In this document: piece after piece, positions 45,792-54,817 of the stretch
Position numbering within the stretch: the stretch's first letter is position 1
How the letters are laid out: every line of letters begins with the position of its first letter
Assembly (NCBI GenBank): GCA_963772335.1
Contig: CAVYXF010000001.1
Location: 682,001 to 746,000 of the forward strand
DNA from: CAVYXF01 sp963772335
Lineage (GTDB): Bacteria; Pseudomonadota; Alphaproteobacteria; Rhizobiales; Rhodomicrobiaceae
Reading direction: 5' to 3'
Length of the DNA stretch: 64,000 nucleotides
Program-made: the position numbers and the translations under genes
The notes under the pieces: generated by a model
What the model saw: the letters and a program-made list of their open reading frames with translations, nothing else
Database searches by the model: none
Told to the model about the DNA's origin: nothing

Positions 45792-46567
45792 ACGCCGGCC
45801 GTCCCATTTCCGAAGACGATCTGCACGCCTATGTCGATCGGGCATTGGATACGGCTCGCCAGGCCGAGGTCGGGGCTTATCTCGGCGCTCACCCCGATAT
45901 GTCCCAGCGCATCGAAGGCTTTGCCCGGCAGCGCGCGATGCTGCGCAAGGCCCTGGCGCCCGTTATCGAGGAGCCGCTTCCCGCGCGTCTCAACCTTGCC
46001 CGCATGATCGCGGCGCAGCGCAGGCCAACGCGCACGCTCTGGCGTTCCGCCGCCGCAGCGGCCCTTTTGCTGGTTGGAGGCGGGGCGCTAGGCTGGTTCG
46101 GGCATTCCATGCTGAACGCACCGAACGGGGGTATCGCCGCGTTGTTGCGTGAGGCATCGGAGAATTACCAGGTCTACAGCCCCGATCATGTTCGGCCGGT
46201 GGAGATGCGCTCCGTCGATGGCGCGGAGCTGGTGAGCTGGGTATCTGAGCGACTTCATCGCCCCGTGGTCGTGCCGAACCTGGCCCCTTCCGGCTTCCGT
46301 TTTATGGGGGGGCGGCTCGTGGCTACGCCGCATGGTGCTGCCGGCATGTTCATGTATGACGACGACAACGGCACGCGTCTCGTGATGATGATGCGTCCCA
46401 TGGCCATCGAGGAAGACGCAGCCTTTTCCCGCTATGAGAAGGCGGGGATCTTCGGCATTGCTTGGTCGCGGGACGGGATGGGGTACGGCCTGGTCGGAGC
46501 CGCACCGTTCTCGAGGTTGCAGTCGATTGCCGACGACGTCCGCAGACAGACGGCTGAGGGTCGCTGA
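45788..46567 (+). CDS. Anti-sigma factor, transmembrane (FecR-like/zinc-finger-less)
   Basis: A 259-residue protein. The N-terminal cytosolic part (about 1-75) contains DLHAYVDRALDTARQAEVGA, typical of an anti-sigma helical bundle without the ZAS Cys pair. A single helix follows (SAAAAALLLVGGGALGWFGH, about 79-99), then a periplasmic domain with VYSPDHVRPVEMRS and PNLAPSGFRFMGG. Coupled to the sigma gene by ATGA, it should hold the sigma factor inactive until an envelope signal arrives. Confidence 0.9.
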   Translation: MNAGRPISEDDLHAYVDRALDTARQAEVGAYLGAHPDMSQRIEGFARQRAMLRKALAPVIEEPLPARLNLARMIAAQRRPTRTLWRSAAAAALLLVGGGALGWFGHSMLNAPNGGIAALLREASENYQVYSPDHVRPVEMRSVDGAELVSWVSERLHRPVVVPNLAPSGFRFMGGRLVATPHGAAGMFMYDDDNGTRLVMMMRPMAIEEDAAFSRYEKAGIFGIAWSRDGMGYGLVGAAPFSRLQSIADDVRRQTAEGR

Positions 46568-46763
46568 TGGACTGAGCGGGACCGGCCCGCTCCCCCGCCT
46601 TTCGCCGCGATTGCAGCTATCGCCTGGGCGAGATTTGCGCCAAGATCAGCCTGCGGCGGGATCGCCGGTCATCAACCAATCCGCCGGCCGTCCGCCAGCT
46701 TCACTTTTCCCTTACCGCACCGACACCGATCGTGGACGTTCAGCAGCGTCATTGGAGGGTAGC

Positions 46764-47171
46764 TTGGAGATCATTGGCATCGAAAATCGCGCCACCCAGC
46801 GGGCGCGCTCAGAGTGGTTCACCGGAGCGGTATGGCTCGACCAGATCGCTGCAGGCGCCGAACCATCGAGAGCGCGGGCCGCTCGCGTAAGCTTCGAGCC
46901 GGGTGCGCGCACCGCCTGGCACACGCATCCTCTCGGTCAGGTCCTTTATATCCTCTCCGGTGTCGGCCGGGTCCAGTGCGAAGGAGGGCCAGTCTGCACC
47001 GTGCGCGCCGGCGACACGGTGGTGTTTGCACCTGGCGAGCGGCACTGGCATGGCGCCTCACCCGAGCACGCCATGGTGCACCTTGCCCTGCATGAGGCCG
47101 ATGATAGCGGTAAACACGTAAGTTGGCAGGAACACGTGACGGACGCCGAATACCTACAAGCACAGGACTAA
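46764..47171 (+). CDS. Cupin-domain protein, paralogue of the one at 2314
   Basis: A 135-residue cupin. A TTG at 46764, preceded by GGAGGG at 46754-46759, is the only plausible start; the longer upstream frame reads as noise. Motifs are identical to the paralogue: FEPGARTAWHTHPLGQVLYI, APGERHWHGASPEHAMVHLA and the end WQEHVTDAEY. These are manganese-cupin-like proteins related to (R)-mandelonitrile lyase; the reaction is unknown. It is a separate unit after the anti-sigma gene. Confidence 0.85.
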   Translation: MEIIGIENRATQRARSEWFTGAVWLDQIAAGAEPSRARAARVSFEPGARTAWHTHPLGQVLYILSGVGRVQCEGGPVCTVRAGDTVVFAPGERHWHGASPEHAMVHLALHEADDSGKHVSWQEHVTDAEYLQAQD

Positions 47172-47216
47172 TCGGCACATGCTTGCGCGTGATATCGCCG
47201 TGAGGTGGGGCAGAAC

Positions 47217-48215
47217 ATGGCGCGCTGGATAAAAAGCATAAGCCTTTGGCTGCTTGCGGCTGGATGTGCCCTTCCCGCGGCGGCGCAGGAGGCTCGCTAT
47301 AGTGGCATTTGCGATGCCTCGGCCGCAATTGCGCTCGGCACCGACCGTTTTGTCGTGGGTGAGGATGAACACAATGTTTTGCTCATCTACCGCCGGGATC
47401 ATCCCGGGTCAGTCGAAGGAGTCGATCTCAACAGCTATCTAGGAACCGAGCCGGACGAAGAGTCCGATATTGAGGGCGCAGCGCGCATCGGTGATCGCAT
47501 CTACTGGATCACCTCGCATGGCCTCGACAAGAATGGCGAGGAGAAGGCAACACGCCGCCGGCTTTTTGCGACCGATATCATCGAGACGCCCTCCGGTCCG
47601 ACCGTTAAGCCCTTGGCCACTCCGCCTTATGAGGATCTGCTCGCGGATTTGATCGCCGAGTCGAAGTTCAGGCCCCTCGATCTCGCAGCAGCCGCGCAGA
47701 AGGCGCCGGAAAAGAAGCATGGCTTCAATATCGAGGGTCTCGCCGCGACGCCGGAAGGGCATCTGCTGATCGGTTTTCGCAATCCGAGGCCGGGCGGAAA
47801 AGCCATCGTCATCCCGATCACCAATCCAAAGGAGGTCGTTGAGCGGAGGAAAAAGCCTGTCTTTGACGATGCAATGCTCCTGGATATCAATGAGGACGCC
47901 ATCGATGCCGACCGAGAGGGGCGCGGAATCCGCAGCATCGAGAGGATCGGCGACTATTACCTGATCGTTGCCGGGCCGTTTGCGAATAACGGAAGCTTCG
48001 CGATCTATCGCTGGACCGGCCAAGCGGCCGACAAGCCGAAGCCGCTCAACGCCGATCTCGGCACGCTACGGCCAGAAGCCCTCTTCGCAGGTCCCGGCAT
48101 CGATCAGATCACCATTCTCAGTGATGATGGCGATGAGCGGGTCGGCCGCAAGAAGTGTAAGAATGTCGCCCCGGATAGCAAGAGTTTCCGCGCCAAGACG
48201 TTGCCCCTCCAGTGA
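47217..48215 (+). CDS. DUF3616 domain protein, exported
   Basis: A 332-residue protein with a signal peptide (KSISLWLLAAGCALPAAAQE). The start at 47217 follows GAGGTGGGG at 47202-47210. The body is propeller-like: FVVGEDEHNVLLIYRRD, ARIGDRIYWITSHGLDKNGE and GFNIEGLAATPEGHLLIGFR. Its role is uncharacterised. It is co-oriented with the cupin gene upstream. Confidence 0.87.
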   Translation: MARWIKSISLWLLAAGCALPAAAQEARYSGICDASAAIALGTDRFVVGEDEHNVLLIYRRDHPGSVEGVDLNSYLGTEPDEESDIEGAARIGDRIYWITSHGLDKNGEEKATRRRLFATDIIETPSGPTVKPLATPPYEDLLADLIAESKFRPLDLAAAAQKAPEKKHGFNIEGLAATPEGHLLIGFRNPRPGGKAIVIPITNPKEVVERRKKPVFDDAMLLDINEDAIDADREGRGIRSIERIGDYYLIVAGPFANNGSFAIYRWTGQAADKPKPLNADLGTLRPEALFAGPGIDQITILSDDGDERVGRKKCKNVAPDSKSFRAKTLPLQ

Positions 48216-48244
48216 GCCACTTGGGTCTGCGGCGATCGGTTTAA

Positions 48245-49240
48245 CTAAAGCCAACCGTTCCGCTTGAACCAGTAATAGGGAATGATGGCCGAAGCGACCA
48301 TCAACAGGAGCGAAAACGGATAGCCGAGCGTCCAGCTTAGCTCCGGCATATATTTGAAATTCATGCCATAGAGCGTGGCGACGAGCGTCGGGGGTAGAAA
48401 CAGCACCGCCGCAATCGAGAATACCTTGATCACGCGGTTCTGCTCGATGTTGATCAGATTGAAGGTTGCTTCCTGCAAATGGCCGATCTGCGCGGCAAGA
48501 TGCTCGGCATATTCGTTCAACGAGGCAATATCGCGCTCCAGCGATCTGGCCTTGCCCTTCACCTCACCATTGAGCCAGCTTTCACCGCTCTGCCTGACGA
48601 AAGAAAGGATGCGATTGAAGCTCAACAGACTTTCGCGGAGCTTGCCGAGCAGCGCGCCTGACCGGCCGAGCCGCCTCACCGTTCCCTGCAAGTCGATGCG
48701 CGGCACGCGCACTCCATCGTTGCCGGCGACGCTGCTTTCGCCATGGAATATGTCTCCGGCGACACCGTCGAGATCTGAGGCGACCTTCTCCAGCACGTCC
48801 GCAATGCGCTGGACGATCTGCTCGACCAGCGAGACGAACAGCAGGCTCGTAGTATTGTGCTCCTCGGGCTTGCGTGCGCATTTCTGCTGGAAGGTCTTGA
48901 AGGGCAGCGGGTCCGAATAGCGTACGGTCACCAGATGCTGGGGTGTGAGCACAAAGCTGACCTCGGTTCGCACCGGGCGATGCTCGGCGGCTCCGGTGAC
49001 CATCACCCCGGTGAGGAACAGAGCACCTCTTTCTTCATAAATCCGTGAAGACTCCTCGATTTCACGCATCTCTTCGCGGGTCGGGATGTCGATGCCAAGC
49101 GTGCTCTCGAGGGCGCCCTCTTCTTCTTCTGTCGGCGTTTTGAGATCGATCCAGATCGCCTTCTTCAGCCCGTCGCTAAGCTCTCCCTCAGGCTCCAACA
49201 GCTGCAAACCGCCAGCCGAAACGGCATAAAGACTTATCAT
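48245..49240 (-). CDS. corA: CorA-family magnesium/cobalt transporter
   Basis: A 331-residue pentameric channel protein. The selectivity motif YGMNFKYMPELSW sits between the two C-terminal helices (VFSIAAVLFLPPTLVATL and LGYPFSLLLMVASAIIPYYW). The N-terminal cytosolic funnel covers about 1-260. Family members admit Mg2+ and sometimes Co2+ or Ni2+. It is divergent from the sensory operon. Confidence 0.95.
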   Translation of the reverse strand: MISLYAVSAGGLQLLEPEGELSDGLKKAIWIDLKTPTEEEEGALESTLGIDIPTREEMREIEESSRIYEERGALFLTGVMVTGAAEHRPVRTEVSFVLTPQHLVTVRYSDPLPFKTFQQKCARKPEEHNTTSLLFVSLVEQIVQRIADVLEKVASDLDGVAGDIFHGESSVAGNDGVRVPRIDLQGTVRRLGRSGALLGKLRESLLSFNRILSFVRQSGESWLNGEVKGKARSLERDIASLNEYAEHLAAQIGHLQEATFNLINIEQNRVIKVFSIAAVLFLPPTLVATLYGMNFKYMPELSWTLGYPFSLLLMVASAIIPYYWFKRNGWL

Positions 49241-49408
49241 TGCCGGTTATTTTCCATGCTTTTCGTAAACCTGCGCCTTATAGCAAGTTTTTGCTCTTGC
49301 CCGCAGTGGCTAGATTGAACGGCGTCGGCCGCATCGCGTTCGATCGCTATACCAAAAATCAACCCTTGGTTGCCTAATGCTACGGGTGGTCTCACAACGG
49401 GCAGCCCG

Positions 49409-52400
49409 ATGCGCGTGAAATTTTCTATCGTTACCAAGCTCACACTACTCGTCGTCGGCGCCGTCACCCTGACCGCCCTCGCCGTCAATGAATCTTATGT
49501 ACAAGCGACCAAGCAGATCCTCATCGACCGCGCGTTAACGGATCTGCGGAAAGAAGCCGAGTTTTTCCAGTATCCCCTTGCCGGCAGGATTAACGAGCTA
49601 ACCGACGATGCCGAGTTGATCTCAAGCCTTTCGGCCGTCAAAGCGCTGATCCGGGCACAGCTTAACGGTGGTGTCGATCCAGAGATCAATCTTCCCACTG
49701 AACGGATGCTGGCCTCGCTCACCACTACCATCACGGAGATGATGCGCACGCGCGAGCAGTACCTTCAGATCCGGCTTATTGGTGTGGCGGACGGTGGCCA
49801 GGAAATGCTCAGGGTCGTGCGCTTCGGCAATCGCATTGAACGTACTCCTGACGATGAACTGCAACAAAGAGCGGATACCGACTTCTTTCAAGAGACGATC
49901 CGCCTCCAACCAGGGGATATTTTTCTCTCTCAGGTAAACCTGAACAAAGAGTACGGCAAGGTCTCGCTGCCGCATTCGCTTGTCTTGCGCGCCGCCGTGC
50001 CGATCTTCAGACCTGACAATAGTGTCTTCGGCATCGTTGTTATCAATTTAGATGCAGGGCAGGTCTTTCATGATATTCGGAAACGCTTAACGCCAGGCCG
50101 GGCTCTCTATCTTGTGAATGCCCGCGGCGATTACCTGGTGCACCCCGATAGATCCGTGCTGTTCGCCACCGACCTCGGTCATGACCGTCGCATCCAGAGC
50201 GATAGACCACAGCTGGCCAACGTCATGGGAGATATTAAACAGGAAGAAGCGACCTTCCTGCCAACGGACGAAGCCAACGGGAATGTCCTCACCTTTACGA
50301 AATACCACTACGATCCGCGTGATCCCTACAATTACCTCGGTATCGCCGTCGAGGCGCCCTATGCAGCTATCGTCGCCAAGACCGGCGGGGTGCAGACGCA
50401 GGGATATCTTCTCAGCAGCGCCATAGCGCTGATCGCCGCGGCTGCCAGTATCATCCTACTGCGCATGCTGCTTCGCCCGTTGAACCGAGTTGCCGATAGC
50501 GTCGTGCGCTACCGGAGGGGTGAGCAGGACATCGCGCTTCCCGTTAACTCGCCAGACGAACTCGGCGTGCTGGCCAGAGAATTTGCCGGGATGATCCAGC
50601 AGAAGCGGGACGAGGATTGGGCAAGGGAAAATCTCCTGGCCATCTCCCGCAACCTGCTTGGCTTCAAGGAGCTGTCAGGTTTCGCAGCGACGCTCATGGA
50701 GATGCTAACACCGACGGTCGGAGCTCAGGTGGGGGTGCTTTATGTCAGCTCCAGCTTCGCAGACGAGCGCGCCAGAACCAAAACCGAAACACTGATGTTC
50801 CTGGCGGGTTGGGGCTTTGCCGCGAGCGAGGGCGAGGGCCTTCCGTGCCAAATTAAATGGGGCGAAGGTCTCGTGGGAGCCTGCGCGCGCAGCCGCACAC
50901 GCATGCTGATAAACGATGTACAGGAGGATTATCTGCGCATCTCTACCGCACTTGGCGAGGCGAAGCCGAGACACGTACTGCTGCTGCCTGTGCTGTTCGA
51001 GAACACGCCGGTCGGCGTCATTGAGCTCGCGACCGTCGGAGCATTCTCTGATGTCCAGATCGCTTTTCTGGATTCCCTCAGCTTCAATCTCGGCTTCATC
51101 ATGAATGCCATTGCCGCTGGCATGCGCACCCAGAAGCTGCTCGAGGAAACGCGCCAGATCGCCGAGGAGTTGCAGCGCAATGAGGAAGAGTTGAAGGCGC
51201 AGCAGGAGGAACTCGCAGCCTCGAACGAGGAAATGGAAGAAAAAAATAAGGCGCTCGAACAGCAGAATGCGCGCATCCGGCAGCAACGCGAGCAGCTTGA
51301 AGAAAATAAGCGAATGATCGAGGACAAGATCAGAGAGGTTGAACTTGCCAGTAAATACAAGTCCGAATTCCTCGCCAATATGTCCCACGAGCTGCGCACG
51401 CCGCTGAACAGTCTCCTGATCCTGGCGCGCGACCTCAGTCTCAACGAAGAGGGCAATCTCACCAACGAGCAGGTCGAGGAGGCGCGCGTCATCCACAATG
51501 GCGGGCTGGAGCTGCTCTCGCTCATCAACGACATTCTCGACCTGTCGAAAGTCGAAGCCGGCAAGATCAATATCACCGTCGAAGACGTGCAACTCGGCGG
51601 GCTCGTGAAGAAGCTCTCTGAGCAATTCCGGCCGATCACACAGGAATCCGGCCTCCCCTTCGAAATACGGGTGGATGAGAGGCTGCGGGACACACTGCGC
51701 ACGGATGGACAGCGGCTTGAGCAGATCTTGAAAAACCTGCTCTCTAATGCCTTCAAATTCACCAAAACTGGATCGGTTACGCTGGATATCCATCGCACAA
51801 CCGCCGCGGAACGCCAGTTCCTTGCCCCAGATGCACCGGCATCAATCGCCTTTTCCGTCATCGACACGGGGATTGGCATCGAGCAATCCAAGCTGACGGA
51901 TATCTTTGAAGCCTTTCAGCAGGAAAATGGCTCAATCGATCGGCATTTTGGCGGCACAGGGCTCGGTCTCACGATCGCGCGCAAACTCACGCATCTGCTC
52001 AAGGGCGAAATTCACGTCCAGAGCGAGAAGGGCCACGGCAGCATCTTCACATTGTTCCTGCCGTTTGTCGGACCTGATGCCGAGCAGCCGGCGCGAGCTA
52101 CCGTTGCCCCCGAGATCGCAGAAGATACGCGCGTGCCGCTCGCCAAAGGCATGCCGAAAGCCCCGGTTCCCGTGCTTATTCCAGACGACCGGAATGCCAT
52201 CGGCTCAGATGATAAGGTGCTGCTCATCATCGAGGACGACCCGGAATGCGCCGGAAGGCTGATGAAACTTGCGCGCAAACGCGGCTACAAATGCCTGGCT
52301 GCCGGCGATGGCAAAACGGGGCTGATCCTCGCCATCGAACAGCCCGTCACCGCCGTCCTGCTCGACCTTGAGCTTCCCGACATGAACGGCATGCGCGTGC

Positions 52401-53407
52401 TCGATCAGCTGAAGTACGATTTGCGGACGCGGCATATCCCGGTCCACATCATCAAGGATGCCGACACCGCAGAGAGTAAGGCGACGCTGTGGAAGGGAGC
52501 CATTGGCTTTGTGACCAAGCCCATTCAGCAGGAGCAGATCGATCACTTCTTCGGACAAATCGAGACGCAACTGTGCTCCACGCTGAAGCGGGTGCTGGTG
52601 GTTGAAGATGACAAAGGCACTCAGGCTGCCATCCAAAGCCTTTTGAAGCACAAGACGGTGGAGATCGTGGTCGCGGAGACCGGGCAAGCGGCGTTGGCCG
52701 AGCTGCAGGCGGCGCCATTCGATTGCATTATCCTCGATCTCAAGCTTCCCGATATGACGGGCTTTGAGTGGCTCGAGACCTCGGAGAAGGCCACCGGCGA
52801 CGGCGAGACACCGCCAATCATCATCTACACCGCGAAGGAGCTCACCGAAGAAGAGAACCGGGCCCTCAGCCGCTATACCGGCAGCATCGTCATCAAGGGG
52901 GTGAGCTCTTCGGAACGGCTTCTGGACGAGGTCACGCTGTTCCTTCACAGCATCGAGGCGACGCTCTCGAAGGATCAGCAGACAATGATCCGCATGCAGC
53001 ACGACCCCGACCATGCGCTGCAGGACCGTGCGGTGCTTCTGGTCGACGATGATCTGCGCAACACCTTCGCGCTCTCGAAGCTGCTCAAGAAGCACGGCAT
53101 GAAGATCGTGCTCGCGGATAACGGCCAGATGGCGCTGGAGAAGCTGAGGGAAGAAAAGGCGATCGAGCTGGTCATCATGGACATCATGATGCCGGTGATG
53201 GACGGCTATCAGGCCATGCGCGAGATCCGTGCGAACCCTGAGTGGCAGCACTTGCCGATCATCGCGCTTACCGCACGCGCCGTGCTCGATGAGCAGGAGC
53301 GCTGCATCGAAGCGGGCGCCAATGACTATCTTGTCAAGCCTGTCGACATCGAGCGCTTGCTCACACTGCTGCGCGTTTGGCTGTTCAAGAAGGACATGGC
53401 AGCTTGA
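49409..53407 (+). CDS. Hybrid histidine kinase with three receivers
   Basis: A 1332-residue membrane sensor. Layout: helix 1 at about 5-27; periplasmic Cache-like sensor to about 330 (RALYLVNARGDYLVHPDRSV); helix 2 about 332-354; HAMP 355-405; GAF about 420-570 (VGVLYVSSSFADERARTKTE); coiled coil 570-650; HisKA with His near 660 (ANMSHELRTPLNS); HATPase to about 885; receivers near 936-1045, 1061-1160 and 1208-1325, with Asp in LLDLELPDMNG, ILDLKLPDMTG and IMDIMMPVMDG. The second receiver lacks the usual conserved Lys (IVIKGVSS is a possible substitute). It starts at 49409 rather than the TTG at 49370. It overlaps cheR by one base. Confidence 0.92.
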   Translation: MRVKFSIVTKLTLLVVGAVTLTALAVNESYVQATKQILIDRALTDLRKEAEFFQYPLAGRINELTDDAELISSLSAVKALIRAQLNGGVDPEINLPTERMLASLTTTITEMMRTREQYLQIRLIGVADGGQEMLRVVRFGNRIERTPDDELQQRADTDFFQETIRLQPGDIFLSQVNLNKEYGKVSLPHSLVLRAAVPIFRPDNSVFGIVVINLDAGQVFHDIRKRLTPGRALYLVNARGDYLVHPDRSVLFATDLGHDRRIQSDRPQLANVMGDIKQEEATFLPTDEANGNVLTFTKYHYDPRDPYNYLGIAVEAPYAAIVAKTGGVQTQGYLLSSAIALIAAAASIILLRMLLRPLNRVADSVVRYRRGEQDIALPVNSPDELGVLAREFAGMIQQKRDEDWARENLLAISRNLLGFKELSGFAATLMEMLTPTVGAQVGVLYVSSSFADERARTKTETLMFLAGWGFAASEGEGLPCQIKWGEGLVGACARSRTRMLINDVQEDYLRISTALGEAKPRHVLLLPVLFENTPVGVIELATVGAFSDVQIAFLDSLSFNLGFIMNAIAAGMRTQKLLEETRQIAEELQRNEEELKAQQEELAASNEEMEEKNKALEQQNARIRQQREQLEENKRMIEDKIREVELASKYKSEFLANMSHELRTPLNSLLILARDLSLNEEGNLTNEQVEEARVIHNGGLELLSLINDILDLSKVEAGKINITVEDVQLGGLVKKLSEQFRPITQESGLPFEIRVDERLRDTLRTDGQRLEQILKNLLSNAFKFTKTGSVTLDIHRTTAAERQFLAPDAPASIAFSVIDTGIGIEQSKLTDIFEAFQQENGSIDRHFGGTGLGLTIARKLTHLLKGEIHVQSEKGHGSIFTLFLPFVGPDAEQPARATVAPEIAEDTRVPLAKGMPKAPVPVLIPDDRNAIGSDDKVLLIIEDDPECAGRLMKLARKRGYKCLAAGDGKTGLILAIEQPVTAVLLDLELPDMNGMRVLDQLKYDLRTRHIPVHIIKDADTAESKATLWKGAIGFVTKPIQQEQIDHFFGQIETQLCSTLKRVLVVEDDKGTQAAIQSLLKHKTVEIVVAETGQAALAELQAAPFDCIILDLKLPDMTGFEWLETSEKATGDGETPPIIIYTAKELTEEENRALSRYTGSIVIKGVSSSERLLDEVTLFLHSIEATLSKDQQTMIRMQHDPDHALQDRAVLLVDDDLRNTFALSKLLKKHGMKIVLADNGQMALEKLREEKAIELVIMDIMMPVMDGYQAMREIRANPEWQHLPIIALTARAVLDEQERCIEAGANDYLVKPVDIERLLTLLRVWLFKKDMAA

Positions 53408-54243
53408 TGCGCGAAGCCGATGTGGAGCGCATCGAGATCGATCTTCTACTCGATGGGATACGCCGCCGCTGGGGCTATGACTTCACCCATTACGCCTATG
53501 CTTCACTGAAGCGCCGTCTCGAGCGTGCACGCGAGGACGCCGGGGTAAAGTGCTACTCCGAATTGCTCGGACCTATGCTGCATGACCGCGATGCCTTCGA
53601 CAATTTTCTCAAGCATATGTCGATCACCGTGACGGAGATGTTTCGCGATCCGTCTTACCACCGGGCGGTGCGCGAAAAAGTCATACCGGTTCTGAAGACT
53701 TTCCCTTTCGTCAAGATCTGGCATGCCGGCTGCGCAACGGGCGAGGAGGTCTATTCGATGGCCGTCTTGCTCTATGAGGAAGACTTCCTCGATCGTGCCC
53801 GCCTTTACGCTACCGACTTTAATAATCATTCACTTGACGCGGCCCAACGCGCGGTTTACCCGGCAAAAAATATCTCGGATTACACAGCCAATTATCAAGC
53901 ATCAGGCGCCAAACGAAGTTTTGATCAATACTATTGCGCTGGATATGAATGGATAAAACTGAACGAATTTCTTAAAGAGCGAATTACTTTTTCCTACCAT
54001 AATCTTGTAACGGATGGTGTGTTTGGCGAAATGAATCTCATCAGCTGTCGAAACGTACTGATTTATTTTGACAAAATCTTGCAGGACCGCGCTCTCAGCC
54101 TGTTTGCGGACAGCCTGCGCCATGGTGGATTCCTCTGTCTGGGCGCGAAGGAGACACTAGACCTTTCGAGCGTCAAGAGCCTGTTCGAGCCGGTTGACGC
54201 GGAGCAGAAAATCTACAGGAAATGCGGGGCGGTCCATGTATGA
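53407..54243 (+). CDS. cheR: CheR-type methyltransferase
   Basis: A 278-residue SAM-dependent glutamate methyltransferase. The N-terminal helical domain is about 1-75. The SAM site reads IWHAGCATGEEVYSMAVLLY and the catalytic end NLISCRNVLIYFDKIL. It would methylate Glu residues of a chemoreceptor, yet no receptor gene is nearby. It overlaps the kinase stop (TGATG). A low-GC patch at 53815-54085 stands out inside the gene. Confidence 0.93.
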   Translation: MREADVERIEIDLLLDGIRRRWGYDFTHYAYASLKRRLERAREDAGVKCYSELLGPMLHDRDAFDNFLKHMSITVTEMFRDPSYHRAVREKVIPVLKTFPFVKIWHAGCATGEEVYSMAVLLYEEDFLDRARLYATDFNNHSLDAAQRAVYPAKNISDYTANYQASGAKRSFDQYYCAGYEWIKLNEFLKERITFSYHNLVTDGVFGEMNLISCRNVLIYFDKILQDRALSLFADSLRHGGFLCLGAKETLDLSSVKSLFEPVDAEQKIYRKCGAVHV

Positions 54244-54817
54244 GGCTGCAGTGATTGGGGTCTCTGCCGGCGGCTTTCATGCGCTCAGCGCAATCATCCC
54301 ATCCTTGCCGCGAACCTTTCCCCTCCCGATTGCGATCGTGCAGCACGTCGATGCACACAGCCATGGCTATCTGACCGAGCATCTGCGCAGCGTCAGCGCA
54401 ATCACCGTAAAGGAAGCCGAAGATAAAGAGGCGCTGCAGCACGGAACGGGCTATATCGCCCCGGCCGGTTATCACCTGCTCATCGAAGCTGACAAGACCT
54501 TCAGCCTCTCAGTGGACGAGAAGGTCAACTGGTGCCGGCCCTCCATCGATCTTTTGTTCGAAAGCGCGGCGGATACTTTCGGGGAGGCTTTGATAGGCAT
54601 CCTGCTAACCGGCGCGAATTCCGACGGCACAGAAGGCCTCAAAGCCATCAAGCACCAGGGCGGACTTGCCATTGTCCAAGACCCCGCGACGGCACAAGCA
54701 CCGTTTATGCCCAAAGCGGCCATCGCCGCCGTTCCCGTGGACTACATCGCCGATCTTAAAGACATTCCCGGGCTGCTCTTGCGGCTTTGCGACGGACAGT
54801 ATCATGGCCCAAATTGA
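54236..54817 (+). CDS. cheB: CheB-type methylesterase domain protein
   Basis: A 193-residue methylesterase/deamidase without its usual receiver domain. Catalytic Ser in GVSAGGFHALS, His in VQHVDAHSHG and Asp in LTGANSDGTEGL, plus the end AIVQDPATAQAPFMPKAAI. It overlaps cheR by eight bases and the next kinase gene by 14 bases, so the set is co-translated. Being receiver-free it may be constitutively active or regulated by partners. Confidence 0.93.
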   Translation: MYEAAVIGVSAGGFHALSAIIPSLPRTFPLPIAIVQHVDAHSHGYLTEHLRSVSAITVKEAEDKEALQHGTGYIAPAGYHLLIEADKTFSLSVDEKVNWCRPSIDLLFESAADTFGEALIGILLTGANSDGTEGLKAIKHQGGLAIVQDPATAQAPFMPKAAIAAVPVDYIADLKDIPGLLLRLCDGQYHGPN

